Position numbers and translations under genes: made by a program. Of a stretch of 64,000 nucleotides of DNA, positions 7,918 through 16,210 are shown in pieces. The stretch is taken from NCBI RefSeq assembly GCF_004344915.1, contig NZ_SKFG01000001.1, positions 556,506 through 620,505 of the forward strand, given 5' to 3'. Position 1 is the first letter of the stretch. Each line of letters begins with the position of its first letter. The notes under the pieces were generated by a model. That model searched no databases. It was not told where the DNA came from and saw nothing but the letters and a program-made list of their open reading frames with translations. Origin of the DNA: Paenibacillus albiflavus. Its GTDB lineage: Bacteria > Bacillota > Bacilli > Paenibacillales > NBRC-103111.

Positions 7918-9492
7918 TTAATAGTGCTGATAGCCGTAAACAGCTTCTTTCACAGTTGGCGAATTCGGCTGCATCTTCGTCGTGTCCTTCTGGGTCATCG
8001 CTTCCGCAATTCTTATCGCCGTAATTAATGCCCTCGCTTTATTTACTGTCTCCTGATACTCATTCTCTGGCACCGAATCCCAGACAATACCAGCACCTGC
8101 TTGAATATAAGCCTTGCCCTGCTTAAAAATAATGGTCCGTATCGTAATGCAAGTATCCATGTTCCCTGTGAATCCTAAATATCCGATCGCACCGCCATAT
8201 GCGCCTCGCGCTTCCTGTTCCAGTTCTCGAATAATCTCCATCGCTCTAAGCTTTGGAGCGCCAGATACGGTTCCAGCAGGCATGCAGGATAGTAAGGCAT
8301 CGAAGAAATTTTTATCTTGGCGAAGCTTGCCTGTTACATTCGAGACGATATGCATGACATGTGAATAACGTTCAATTTCCATCCAGGCATTGCATTTCAC
8401 GGAGCCAAATTCCGATACCCGACCGATATCATTACGTCCGAGGTCCACAAGCATTAAATGTTCAGCCCGCTCCTTCTCATCTGACAGCAGCTCAAGCTCC
8501 AATGCTTGATCTTCTGCTTCCGATTTCCCCCTGGGTCTTGTGCCAGCAATCGGTCTCGTATCTACACGATCCCCCTCAACCCGAACCAGTATTTCAGGCG
8601 ATGTTCCGACAATGATTTCATCATTCATTTTCAAATAATACATATAAGGAGAAGGATTCAATATCCGTAAAACGCGATATACCTGAAGCGGCGATACCTC
8701 TGTATCAATCTCAAAGCGCTGTGACAGAACTGTTTGGAATACGTCCCCTGCTCGTATATATTCCTTGATCGTTTCTACGTTCTGAATGAATTGTTCTTTG
8801 GTTACATTGGATTGCACATCGCCCAGCTCAACTTGATCGTTAATCGCCAGATGTGAGCCGAGCATCTGATTTACAGGTTGCTTCAAGCGAATGACAATTT
8901 CATCGATTGTCGCTAGCGTTTCGTAATACGCTTCAGCAATTTGGCTGTCTGTTGCATGGTAGGGAATATGCACATTGGCAATGACTTTGATCTGCTGCTT
9001 AATATGATCGAATACGATAAGCTGATCGCAGAACATAAACTGCATGTCATTCATCAGGAGATCATCTTTAAGGTGCGGCTGCAGCTTTTCATAATATTGG
9101 AGTAGATCATATCCGAAGAAACCAACTGCTCCACCAGTGAATCTTGGTAATCCTTGAAGTGCGGGTGAAGTATAGGTTCGTAAATAAGCCTGAAGTGTTT
9201 CAATTGGTTTAGAGGTTGAGGTTGTCGTTCCTTGTTTCGTCCTAATCTTCGTCATTCCATTCTTAGCTTCAATCATGAGAAAAGGGGAACGGCCAATATA
9301 AGAATATTGAGCCCATTTGACTCCCCCCTCCACGCTCTCAAGCAGGAAAGACTGATCCTCCTGATAAAATTGCTGAAATACGCGAATAGGTGTCTCCGTA
9401 TCAGCTAAGATTGTACGTGAAATTGGAATTAAGTTGTAATTCTTTGCTAATGCCACCACTTGCTCCAGCTCAGCTGTTCTCATATCCCTCAT
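7918..9492 (-). CDS. trpE: Anthranilate synthase component I
   Basis: 524 aa. Makes anthranilate from chorismate, with ammonia supplied by an amidotransferase partner. LLESVEGG near residue 50 and NPSPYMYYL (about 285) form the tryptophan feedback pocket. The C-terminal chorismate-binding domain shows PIAGTRPRGKSEAED, DLGRNDIGRVSEFGSV, MPAGTVSGAPKLRAMEII and GGAIGYLGFTGNMDTCI. No trpG is in this operon; in B. subtilis the folate-operon PabA serves both enzymes. ATG 9492 sits very close to GAGGAG and a second ATG lies at 9483. It is the first gene behind a TRAP-type attenuator. Confidence 0.97.
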   Translation of the reverse strand: MRDMRTAELEQVVALAKNYNLIPISRTILADTETPIRVFQQFYQEDQSFLLESVEGGVKWAQYSYIGRSPFLMIEAKNGMTKIRTKQGTTTSTSKPIETLQAYLRTYTSPALQGLPRFTGGAVGFFGYDLLQYYEKLQPHLKDDLLMNDMQFMFCDQLIVFDHIKQQIKVIANVHIPYHATDSQIAEAYYETLATIDEIVIRLKQPVNQMLGSHLAINDQVELGDVQSNVTKEQFIQNVETIKEYIRAGDVFQTVLSQRFEIDTEVSPLQVYRVLRILNPSPYMYYLKMNDEIIVGTSPEILVRVEGDRVDTRPIAGTRPRGKSEAEDQALELELLSDEKERAEHLMLVDLGRNDIGRVSEFGSVKCNAWMEIERYSHVMHIVSNVTGKLRQDKNFFDALLSCMPAGTVSGAPKLRAMEIIRELEQEARGAYGGAIGYLGFTGNMDTCITIRTIIFKQGKAYIQAGAGIVWDSVPENEYQETVNKARALITAIRIAEAMTQKDTTKMQPNSPTVKEAVYGYQHY

Positions 9493-9513
9493 CTCTCCTC
9501 ATCTCTTCTTCTA
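9488..9513 (-). promoter_or_regulatory. GAG-triplet cluster over the trpE ribosome binding site
   Basis: On the minus strand GAG occurs at 9505-9503, 9500-9498, 9495-9493 and 9490-9488, each separated by exactly 2 bases, with a TAG at 9513-9511. The cluster covers the Shine-Dalgarno and start codon of trpE. TRAP is known to block translation at such sites in other genes. Purine-rich ribosome binding sites can give GAG repeats by chance, so confidence is low. Confidence 0.3.
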
Positions 9514-9550
9514 GAATTCATAATGTGTAGACTATAAATTCTGGATCTAA

Positions 9551-9579
9551 CAAAAAAACCTCTACAAATGTGTAGAGGT
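9551..9579 (-). terminator. trp attenuator (rho-independent terminator)
   Basis: Minus strand: 9-bp perfect stem ACCTCTACA/TGTAGAGGT (9579-9571 with 9566-9558), 4-base loop, then seven T. It lies 59 bases before trpE in the untranslated leader, so it must be conditional. Confidence 0.9.
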
Positions 9580-9717
9580 GAAGAGGTTTATTTGATATAA
9601 GATTGAACAAGCAGGAAACGTATTATCTATAAATAGATAAATTACGTACCACTAATAGGATACAGCTAAGCTCTTATCCGAAGTGGGATAAGCTAGACTG
9701 AATCTATTCCATTCTCT

Positions 9718-9800
9718 CTCTTCTCAACTAAACTTTACTCGGCTCAACTCTACTCATGCTACTACTCTGCTCTAGACTGAAACTAATTCTAATCTAACTC
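9718..9800 (-). promoter_or_regulatory. TRAP binding site: array of (G/U)AG triplets
   Basis: Minus-strand triplets start at 9796, 9791, 9785 (all TAG), 9772, 9767 (GAG), 9761 (TAG), 9755, 9750, 9745, 9740 (GAG), 9730 (TAG), 9725 and 9720 (GAG). Most neighbours are 2 or 3 bases apart, with two larger gaps, giving thirteen triplets. The B. subtilis trp leader has eleven, matching the 11-subunit TRAP ring. The spacing regularity makes chance unlikely, and the TRAP gene is in this window. Confidence 0.85.
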
Positions 9801-9818
9801 TGTTCTGATATTGATAAC

Positions 9819-9847
9819 ATCTTACTGCGCTTATTTGGAGTTGTCAA
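9819..9847 (-). promoter_or_regulatory. Internal trp operon promoter
   Basis: Minus strand TTGACA (9847-9842), 17 bases, TAAGAT (9824-9819). The -35 lies inside the last codons of aroH and the spacer covers its stop codon. Predicted start near 9812, just before the TRAP triplets. Placement matches the B. subtilis trp promoter downstream of aroH. Confidence 0.8.
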
Positions 9848-10205
9848 CAATATCCGGGCGCAATACTTTCGCTTTTCTTAAATATATATGACACATTTCA
9901 TTCTGCTTGCGATTCGTATTCACATGCACCATTAAGCGAATACATAGCGGCAGCGAATTATCTACGGGTATCTCAAGTGCGCACATTAGCGGTACTAAAT
10001 CCCAGCCTGGCATCTGACGAATGGCTCTAGCAGGGAATGTTGCCGTTACATCACTTGTTACTGTTACGATTACAGAGCCAATATCCTCTGGTGTAAATTC
10101 ATTAGCTGCAATTATTTCCTCAAGCAGCTCACTTGTCGCCTCAAGTATTTCCATTTCTTCATTCTGTTCAACGGTCGTAGCTCCCCTAATTCCGCGTACA
10201 TACAT
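9831..10205 (-). CDS. aroH: Chorismate mutase, AroH type
   Basis: 124 aa, the trimeric monofunctional class. Rearranges chorismate to prephenate for Phe and Tyr. Residues equivalent to the B. subtilis active site are visible: Arg7 in VRGIRGATTV, the Cys and Glu in LMCALEIPVDN, Arg in PLCIRLMVHV and Tyr in CHIYLRKA. It starts 3 bases after the aroB stop. The trp promoter overlaps its 3' end, so aroH belongs to the aro unit while trp genes can be transcribed separately. Confidence 0.96.
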   Translation of the reverse strand: MYVRGIRGATTVEQNEEMEILEATSELLEEIIAANEFTPEDIGSVIVTVTSDVTATFPARAIRQMPGWDLVPLMCALEIPVDNSLPLCIRLMVHVNTNRKQNEMCHIYLRKAKVLRPDIVDNSK

Positions 10206-10208
10206 ATG

Positions 10209-11312
10209 TTAAGCTTCTCCCTTCAGTTGTTCAACCGTCTCACGTACCCATTCAGCCGGTACATTGCGATTAATTTCTACTTTCCCTATAGCTGTTGGAA
10301 TGACGAACACCATCTTGCCTTCTTTGAATTTCTTATCATGGGACATAGCTTCCATAATCGCATCTACATCGTAATGCTTTGGCAAGCTAACCGGCAATTC
10401 AAACTTCTGAAGGAGTGCCTTTGTTCTCGTATAAATATCCGAAGAATAGCCAAGTTTCTGCGCTAATAAGGAAGCACCTACCATACCGATTGCTATCGCT
10501 TCTCCATGAAGCAATTCCCCGTATCCAGCAACTGCTTCTAGCGCATGCCCAATTGTATGACCTAAATTCAGGATAGCTCGAAGATCATTCTCGCGCTCAT
10601 CCTCGGCAACTACTACTGATTTGATTCGGCATCCTTGATGAATACCATATTTAAGTGCATCTAGATCAAGGTTAAGCAGCTTGCTTGCTGATTCCTCTAA
10701 CCAATCAACGAAAGCTTCATCCCAAATCAGACCATGCTTCACCATCTCAGCTAAACCAGAGCGAACCTCGCGAGGTGATAGCGTCCGTAATGTTGTTACA
10801 TCATATAAGACATAATCTGGCTGATGAAACGCTCCAATAATATTTTTGGCCAGCTTGTGGTTTACAGCAACTTTGCCGCCTACCGAGGAATCATGTGCAA
10901 GTATGGTTGTTGGGATCTGAATAAATCGGATGCCTCGCATGTAAGTAGCGGCAACGAATCCCGCTAAGTCGCCTATTACACCGCCACCTAATGCAATCAC
11001 TGCGGAATTTCGATCCAGATTACCCGTTAATGCAGTCGTAACGATCGCTTCAAGCATTGAAAGTGATTTGGTCTGTTCTCCCGCTGGCACGATATGCGTT
11101 ACAACCGTATAGCCTGCAGAGCGAAGACTGTTCACTACTGTATCCAAATAATATGGAGCAATCGTCTCGTCTGTCACAATGAGAATTGGAGATCCTGTTT
11201 TAAAGCCATGCTTGTTTAAATAGGCACCAGTATCACCGATCAGGTTCTCACCAATATAAATAGGATAAGAGCGCTCACCTAAATCAACCTTTAATTCGAC
11301 CGTTTGGGACAT
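10209..11312 (-). CDS. aroB: 3-Dehydroquinate synthase
   Basis: 367 aa, NAD- and metal-dependent enzyme that closes DAHP to 3-dehydroquinate, the second shikimate step. IALGGGVIGDLAGFVAATYMRG (about residues 100-121), the NAD and active-site motif, and VGGKVAVNHKLAKNIIGAF are family signatures; metal ligands include the His in NLGHTIGHALE and LHGEAIAIGM. One base separates it from the aroC stop and three from aroH. Confidence 0.97.
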   Translation of the reverse strand: MSQTVELKVDLGERSYPIYIGENLIGDTGAYLNKHGFKTGSPILIVTDETIAPYYLDTVVNSLRSAGYTVVTHIVPAGEQTKSLSMLEAIVTTALTGNLDRNSAVIALGGGVIGDLAGFVAATYMRGIRFIQIPTTILAHDSSVGGKVAVNHKLAKNIIGAFHQPDYVLYDVTTLRTLSPREVRSGLAEMVKHGLIWDEAFVDWLEESASKLLNLDLDALKYGIHQGCRIKSVVVAEDERENDLRAILNLGHTIGHALEAVAGYGELLHGEAIAIGMVGASLLAQKLGYSSDIYTRTKALLQKFELPVSLPKHYDVDAIMEAMSHDKKFKEGKMVFVIPTAIGKVEINRNVPAEWVRETVEQLKGEA

Positions 11313-11313
11313 T

Positions 11314-12474
11314 CTAGTATCCCTCCACGTGGTTCAGATATTGCTCATAGTTGCTGCGAATTTCCTCTAACGAATCGCCGCCGAACTTCTCCATGAAGGC
11401 TTGTGCAACTTCCCAAGCAATGACGTTCTCCATAATGACAGCCGCTGCAGGCACAGCACATGTATCTGAACGCTCCACTTGTGCAGTGAAGGGTTCCTTC
11501 GTATCGATATCCACACTCGGAAGAGGCTTGTATAGTGTAGAAATCGGCTTCATGACGCCACGAACAATGATTGGTTCACCATTCGTCATACCGCCTTCAA
11601 ACCCACCAGCATTGTTGCTTGCGCGATGATAGCCGCGTTCCTCTGTATACAGGATCGGATCATGTACTTTAGAACCAGGACGCTGAGCCATCTCGAATCC
11701 AAGTCCGAACTCAACACCTTTAAATGCTTGAATCGAGACTACAGCTTGCGCAATTCGTCCATCTAATTTGCGGTCCCATTGCACATGGCTTCCAAGCCCC
11801 GCAGGCACACCTTCAACGATTACTTCCACAATTCCACCCAGTGTGTCGCCAGCTGATTTGGCTGCGTCAATTGCAGAAATCATCGCTGCCTCTGCCTCCT
11901 TGTCTGTAACACGTACAGGAGACTCTTCAGTAATTTCAATTAATTGATCGATTGGCATTGCTTCGCGCCCCGCAACGACATCACCAATTCGAATAACTTG
12001 GCAAGCAAGTTTGATACCAAACTCCGCTAGCAATTGTCTTGCAATTGCCCCTACTGCAACACGCATTGTTGTCTCACGAGCGGATGAACGTTCCAGAATA
12101 TTGCGTAAATCTTTTTGATTATATTTGATACCGCCAGTCAAATCAGCATGACCTGGTCTTGGTCGATGTACACGACGCTTAGCCTCACCATCTTCAATCG
12201 GCTCTACGCTCATAATTGCTGTCCAGCTCTTAAAATCTTTGTTAATTACTTCAAGTGCAATCGGTGCGCCTGTTGTTTGACCATGTCTAACTCCGCCAAC
12301 AATATTCGCTGTATCCTGCTCAATCAGCATCCGACGACCGCGACCATGTCCCTTTTGTCGACGTGCAAGCTGCTGGTTCACAGCTTCAAAATCGATGCTG
12401 ACGTTACTTGGCATACCTTCAATAATTGCGGTTAACTGTGGACCATGCGTTTCACCTGCTGTTAAATATCTCAT
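11314..12474 (-). CDS. aroC: Chorismate synthase
   Basis: 386 aa from ATG 12474. FMN-dependent removal of phosphate from EPSP to give chorismate, the branch point for Trp, Phe, Tyr, folate and, here, menaquinone. [13 protein letters not shown] at the N-terminus is the usual start (GETHG where many have GESHG). [12 protein letters not shown] and [15 protein letters not shown] are further signatures. GGAG is 8 bases before ATG 12474; a GTG at 12483 is also in frame but badly spaced. First gene of the aromatic supra-operon (aroF in B. subtilis naming). Confidence 0.97.
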   Translation of the reverse strand: MRYLTAGETHGPQLTAIIEGMPSNVSIDFEAVNQQLARRQKGHGRGRRMLIEQDTANIVGGVRHGQTTGAPIALEVINKDFKSWTAIMSVEPIEDGEAKRRVHRPRPGHADLTGGIKYNQKDLRNILERSSARETTMRVAVGAIARQLLAEFGIKLACQVIRIGDVVAGREAMPIDQLIEITEESPVRVTDKEAEAAMISAIDAAKSAGDTLGGIVEVIVEGVPAGLGSHVQWDRKLDGRIAQAVVSIQAFKGVEFGLGFEMAQRPGSKVHDPILYTEERGYHRASNNAGGFEGGMTNGEPIIVRGVMKPISTLYKPLPSVDIDTKEPFTAQVERSDTCAVPAAAVIMENVIAWEVAQAFMEKFGGDSLEEIRSNYEQYLNHVEGY

Positions 12475-12579
12475 TTCATTCACTCCTCATCCGATTTATA
12501 TATTTCTTCAATTCTGCTTAAGTCTATCACTCTTTACTACATCAATGCGCTAATTTTATGGATATTATAATAGAAAACG

Positions 12580-12625
12580 AAATAAAAAGAAAGAACACGC
12601 TTTACCCTTAGGGACAAGCGTGTTC
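12580..12625 (-). terminator. Terminator between the small ORF and aroC
   Basis: Perfect 10-bp stem GAACACGCTT (12593-12602) / AAGCGTGTTC (12616-12625), followed on the minus strand by a T-rich run (plus 12580-12592). It separates the ndk-cheR-small ORF transcript from aroC. Confidence 0.85.
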
Positions 12626-12663
12626 CATAACATTATTCAATCATCGTTCCATACGTTATTGAT

Positions 12664-12834
12664 TTAGATGGAGCCAGGTGCCATTTCCTGTCCAGTAAAC
12701 TTCGCAGGCTCTGACATTTGCGGATCGTTCATTAAACCAATGATGTGTACCTTATCCACACCTAGAATCTGTGCACATTCCTGCATCGTAATAAATCCAC
12801 GGCGATATGCAAAGATAACCTTTCTTTTATCCAT
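12664..12834 (-). CDS. Small protein of unknown function, 56 aa
   Basis: The ATG at 12834 follows a strong site (CTGGAGG, 7 bases spacing). The product begins MDKRKVIFAYRRGFITMQEC and continues with AQILGVDKVHIIGL, a short helix-turn-helix-like stretch (residues 21-34), then an unstructured Pro-rich tail ending SI. It lies between cheR and aroC and is followed by a strong terminator. I do not recognise a characterised family. A clear ribosome binding site and hydrophobic periodicity argue that it is real; a DNA-binding role is only a guess. Confidence 0.7.
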   Translation of the reverse strand: MDKRKVIFAYRRGFITMQECAQILGVDKVHIIGLMNDPQMSEPAKFTGQEMAPGSI

Positions 12835-12928
12835 CGTCTAACCTCCAGTGAAGTCATGAGGAACGGATTTCTTCCCTAATATTGTTTAGTATTGGAAGGG
12901 ATGGAAAATCTTATACATAAGCATGACT

Positions 12929-13756
12929 TTATACACTAAAGAATTGCTTCTGACCTGCATTGCTAGGTGATCCCACATCTACTTGCTTGCGATAGAAGAA
13001 CGTATCTACCGTTTCAAGCTGATAGTGAGACGGATTGAAGATTTGTTCTGTCGATCCGACAAATAACAAGCCTCCTGGTTTCAGTGCACGTGCAAATTTA
13101 TGGAATAATAAATCCTTTGCTTCATCCGTAAAGTAAATAATCACATTACGACAAACGATGAGATCAAATCCACTTTCGAACGTATCGACAAGTAAATTTT
13201 GTTTCTTGAATGTTACTTTCTTCTTTAGTTCATCTGCAATCAGAAGCGTTTCATCCTGCTGACGAAAATATTTGTGCAAGTACGAAGGTGGTACCTCACG
13301 TACAGAACGAACAGGATATGTACCTTGCTTAGCCTTCTCAAGTGCTTGCTCATCGAGATCACTAGCTAGCAGATAGGCGTCTTGCAGCACGCGCTTTTCA
13401 GCCAATATCATTGCTAACGTGTAAGGCTCCTCGCCAGTCGAGCAAGCAGCACTCCACACCTTTAGATTCCGATTATTTGCAATGAGCTCTGGCAAGAATC
13501 GATCAACGAGAATCGACCAGCGATTCCCGTTGCGCCAGAATTCCGACACGTTAATTGTCATCCGATCCAGGAATTCATTCATCAGTGCCTTATCACTTTT
13601 CATGGCTTCAAAATAAGCAGCGAAAGTATCATAACCGCGCTTGATCCGGAGAGTCGTTAATCGACGCTTCATCTGAGTCTCTTTGTACTGTGATAGATCT
13701 ATTGAAGTATAAGCTTTAACAGATTCGATAAAACGAGTAAAATCGATATCCCCCAT
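12929..13756 (-). CDS. cheR: Chemotaxis protein methyltransferase CheR
   Basis: 275 aa from ATG 13756. Methylates glutamates of chemoreceptors using S-adenosylmethionine. The N-terminal helical domain (DFTRFIESV, YKETQMKRRLTTL, about 1-70) precedes the SAM fold with WSAACSTGEEPYTLAM (near 105) and FDLIVCRNVIIYF (near 205). AAGGTG is 9 bases before ATG 13756; a TTG at 13777 could give seven more residues. It follows ndk in the order known from B. subtilis (ndk-cheR-aroF). No other chemotaxis gene is nearby. Confidence 0.95.
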   Translation of the reverse strand: MGDIDFTRFIESVKAYTSIDLSQYKETQMKRRLTTLRIKRGYDTFAAYFEAMKSDKALMNEFLDRMTINVSEFWRNGNRWSILVDRFLPELIANNRNLKVWSAACSTGEEPYTLAMILAEKRVLQDAYLLASDLDEQALEKAKQGTYPVRSVREVPPSYLHKYFRQQDETLLIADELKKKVTFKKQNLLVDTFESGFDLIVCRNVIIYFTDEAKDLLFHKFARALKPGGLLFVGSTEQIFNPSHYQLETVDTFFYRKQVDVGSPSNAGQKQFFSV

Positions 13757-13785
13757 GTACCTGCACACCTTTGCCAAAAATTATA

Positions 13786-14229
13786 TTACATCCACTTTTG
13801 GATATCACGCGTATATGTTACTAGTTCTTCTGGTTTAAAGAAGTTGTTGATTTCAATTACAGCGCTTTCAGGAGAATCGGAACCATGGATCAAGTTCATT
13901 CCTGTATGTAAAGCGAAGTCGCCACGAATTGTTCCTGGTTGAGCGTCAAGAACATTGGTTTTACCCATTAATGTACGGGATAATGTGATCACTTGATCTC
14001 CTTGCCATACCATTGCAAATACTGGACCTGAAGTAATGAAATCTACAAGCTCACCAAAGAATGGCTTGCTTACGTGTTCTGAATAATGCTTCTCAGCTTG
14101 CTCTTTGCTAATTGTCATTAATTTAGCGCCAACAAGTTGAAAGCCTTTGCTTTCTAAACGTTTAACAATTTCACCAACTAAACCGCGTTGAACGCCATCA
14201 GGTTTTACCATAAGGAATGTTTTTTCCAT
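13786..14229 (-). CDS. ndk: Nucleoside diphosphate kinase
   Basis: 147 aa from ATG 14229, preceded by GGAGG at 8 bases. Transfers the terminal phosphate between nucleoside di- and triphosphates through a phosphohistidine. [16 protein letters not shown] at the N-terminus and the active-site motif [12 protein letters not shown] (about residues 114-125) are diagnostic. The open frame continues to 14301 but that extension lacks a ribosome binding site and contains the promoter. It lies between hepT and cheR as in B. subtilis. Confidence 0.97.
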   Translation of the reverse strand: MEKTFLMVKPDGVQRGLVGEIVKRLESKGFQLVGAKLMTISKEQAEKHYSEHVSKPFFGELVDFITSGPVFAMVWQGDQVITLSRTLMGKTNVLDAQPGTIRGDFALHTGMNLIHGSDSPESAVIEINNFFKPEELVTYTRDIQKWM

Positions 14230-14272
14230 GAAAAATGCCTCCATTGTATGTAAAATTGAATTATCAGATTTA

Positions 14273-14301
14273 AATATACAATGGGAGTGTTTAATTGGCA
14301 A
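14273..14301 (-). promoter_or_regulatory. Probable ndk promoter
   Basis: Minus strand TTGCCA (14301-14296), 17 bases, TATATT (14278-14273), with the ATG of ndk about 45 bases downstream. Good match to the sigma-A consensus. Confidence 0.6.
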
Positions 14302-14366
14302 TTAAAATGATGGATTATTGGGCAGATTGGAAAAAAGTGTACACAATTTGATCTATTTCAAACATT

Positions 14367-15341
14367 TTAATAGGAACGCTCACCAATAAACCGAGCGATT
14401 TGTTCGAGTTCACGCTTGGCCAAAATATCTGGCAATCCCTCTAACGCTGCGATTGCTTTGGCGATATAACGTTGTGCCAGCTGGTCTGCGCGGTCGATTC
14501 CGTCTGAATTTCTAACCATCTCAATAACTTTGGTAACATCCGTCTGTCCATCTGCTGCTTGAATTCGTTTAAGCTCTTCTCGAATCGATAGATTTAGCTC
14601 TGGATTTTGAAGCGCATAAATAACAGGTAACGTGATGTTCCCCTGTTTCAGATCACTGCCTGGAGATTTGCCGAGTTCTTTCTCGGTTCCGCATAAATCA
14701 AGAATATCATCGCGGATTTGAAACGTCATGCCGACGTAATAGCCAAAATCATATAACTTACGTGAAACATATTCGCTAGCACCTGTCGCAACCGCACCTA
14801 ACTGACAGGAGACGGCTAATAACAGAGCTGTTTTGCGCTTAATTCGAAGCAAATAGTCTCGAAGTCTTTGATCTGCATTGTAAAAGAAACGAATCTGCTC
14901 CATCTCACCAATGCACACCTCAACCATCGCTTTAGACATAACTCTATGCAGCGAAGTGATGTTAAGGTTCGTTAATTCCAATAATGCCTTGGAAATAATG
15001 TAGTCCCCTGTATACATCGCAACTCGATTGTCCCATTTGGTTCGCACCGTTAGCTGTCCACGACGTGTCTTTGCATCGTCAATAACGTCATCATGCACGA
15101 GTGATGCCATATGGATCAACTCTAATGATACGGCAACATGCTGGATTTTACTTATATCATAAGTACCGAACTCTCCGCCAAGCATAACAAAAACAGGACG
15201 AATACGTTTACCGCCCGCACGTAGCAAATGTAATGAAGCATCATAGAGAATCGGATAATCTGTTCGAATAGCCACCTCAAGCTGCTTCTCAATATAGTCG
15301 ATTTCTTTCTTCTTGCGTGAATAAATGTCCGTCAGTTTCAT
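14367..15341 (-). CDS. hepT: Heptaprenyl diphosphate synthase component II (polyprenyl synthetase)
   Basis: 324 aa from ATG 15341 (an ATG at 15353 is also possible). Catalytic subunit that extends farnesyl diphosphate to the menaquinone side chain, together with HepS. The two Asp-rich motifs are HDDVIDDAKTRRGQ (near 80) and FQIRDDILDLCG (near 205), which bind Mg and substrate diphosphates. LRAGGKRIRP is the usual isopentenyl-diphosphate site. HepS lies at 18415-19320, separated by the menG, mqnP, ubiX and mqnA genes, whereas in B. subtilis only menG is between them. Confidence 0.94.
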   Translation of the reverse strand: MKLTDIYSRKKKEIDYIEKQLEVAIRTDYPILYDASLHLLRAGGKRIRPVFVMLGGEFGTYDISKIQHVAVSLELIHMASLVHDDVIDDAKTRRGQLTVRTKWDNRVAMYTGDYIISKALLELTNLNITSLHRVMSKAMVEVCIGEMEQIRFFYNADQRLRDYLLRIKRKTALLLAVSCQLGAVATGASEYVSRKLYDFGYYVGMTFQIRDDILDLCGTEKELGKSPGSDLKQGNITLPVIYALQNPELNLSIREELKRIQAADGQTDVTKVIEMVRNSDGIDRADQLAQRYIAKAIAALEGLPDILAKRELEQIARFIGERSY

Positions 15342-15376
15342 CCCGTCACCCATGTCACTTATTTATTGACCTAATT

Positions 15377-16210
15377 CTATAGAAGTTTAAGTGGAACTGG
15401 TTTGGATAGCAAGCCAAGCTCCCACGCATATCGATAGTATAAACTCAGGCCTTCCCACTGTTCAGAACCAAAATCATAACATAAATCTCCAAAATAATGA
15501 AGCCAATAGCTTTCCGTACCACCGATTTTCGTTTGTGCATCATGTACCATCGCCATCGGATCTGCCAAAGATTTGATCTTGCTTTCTACAAAAGCTTGGC
15601 GAATGCGTTCGATAAGCTCAGGATATTGCCGAACAACCGCTTCACGGATTGCCCATACTGCGAACGTCATCCCGGTGCCTGTCCATTTTTTCCATTCTTG
15701 CCCAAGATCGGTGACCCTATACCCCGTATCCACCCAGCTAGCACGTATGGCATCATCTCCTATAAGCAAGGCTCCATCATGATCCTTCATCATCTCTTCA
15801 AGGTTAGGTGCTGCGGTTGTATAGGTCGGATTGCCTCCATAAAACTTCTGGAGAATAATTTTGCATAGATTGACTGATGTAGCTGAAGCACTTGTCAGTG
15901 CAAAATTTCCGTCCTTAATCGTCTCAAGTGGTTCCCGATGAAATAACAGAATAGAATTCACTTCATTCTTAGCACTAACCGATAATTGTGGGCACAGCAC
16001 ATACGAATCAAAGTTCTCCCCGTAAGCAAAGGACGAAATAGGTCCCATATCAATTTCGCCTGCTGCCATAGCTCTGTTCAGAGTGGAAGGTACTTGTTCA
16101 ATGAACTGAACGGAACTTCCAAATTCGGAGAATGGAAAATAATAAAAAATAGGCCAAACGTTCGAATAATTAATTCGTCCGACCCTAATCTGTGCTTGTT
16201 GATTATTCAT
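15377..16210 (-). CDS. mqnA: Chorismate dehydratase MqnA (futalosine pathway)
   Basis: 277 aa, periplasmic-binding-protein-like fold but cytosolic, with no signal peptide. MqnA removes water from chorismate to give 3-enolpyruvylbenzoate, the first committed step of the futalosine menaquinone route. RVGRINYSNVWPIFYYF at the N-terminus, DMGPISSFAYGEN (near 55), TSASATSVNLCKI (near 105) and GALLIGDDAIRA (near 145) are typical. The start overlaps ubiX by 8 bases and the gene sits next to prenyltransferase and polyprenyl-synthase genes. The classical route (menF/D/H/C/E/B) is not in this window. Confidence 0.92.
   Translation of the reverse strand: MNNQQAQIRVGRINYSNVWPIFYYFPFSEFGSSVQFIEQVPSTLNRAMAAGEIDMGPISSFAYGENFDSYVLCPQLSVSAKNEVNSILLFHREPLETIKDGNFALTSASATSVNLCKIILQKFYGGNPTYTTAAPNLEEMMKDHDGALLIGDDAIRASWVDTGYRVTDLGQEWKKWTGTGMTFAVWAIREAVVRQYPELIERIRQAFVESKIKSLADPMAMVHDAQTKIGGTESYWLHYFGDLCYDFGSEQWEGLSLYYRYAWELGLLSKPVPLKLL

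Larger units (their letters stand above)
9493..9812 (-). promoter_or_regulatory. trp leader RNA with TRAP-controlled attenuator and antiterminator
   Basis: About 320 nt from the predicted start (near 9812) to trpE. In order it holds the TRAP triplets (9800-9718); a hairpin CTTATCC/GGATAAG (near 9690-9670); a hairpin TTATCTA/TAGATAA (near 9642-9624) inside flanking ACGT arms; and the terminator (9579-9551). The triplet segment 9758-9743 can pair with 9583-9567 (13 of 15 positions, one of them G-U), which would take the 5' arm of the terminator. So antiterminator and terminator exclude each other, and TRAP bound to the triplets would favour termination. The pairing is my reading by eye; the mechanism follows the B. 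subtilis model. Confidence 0.75.
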
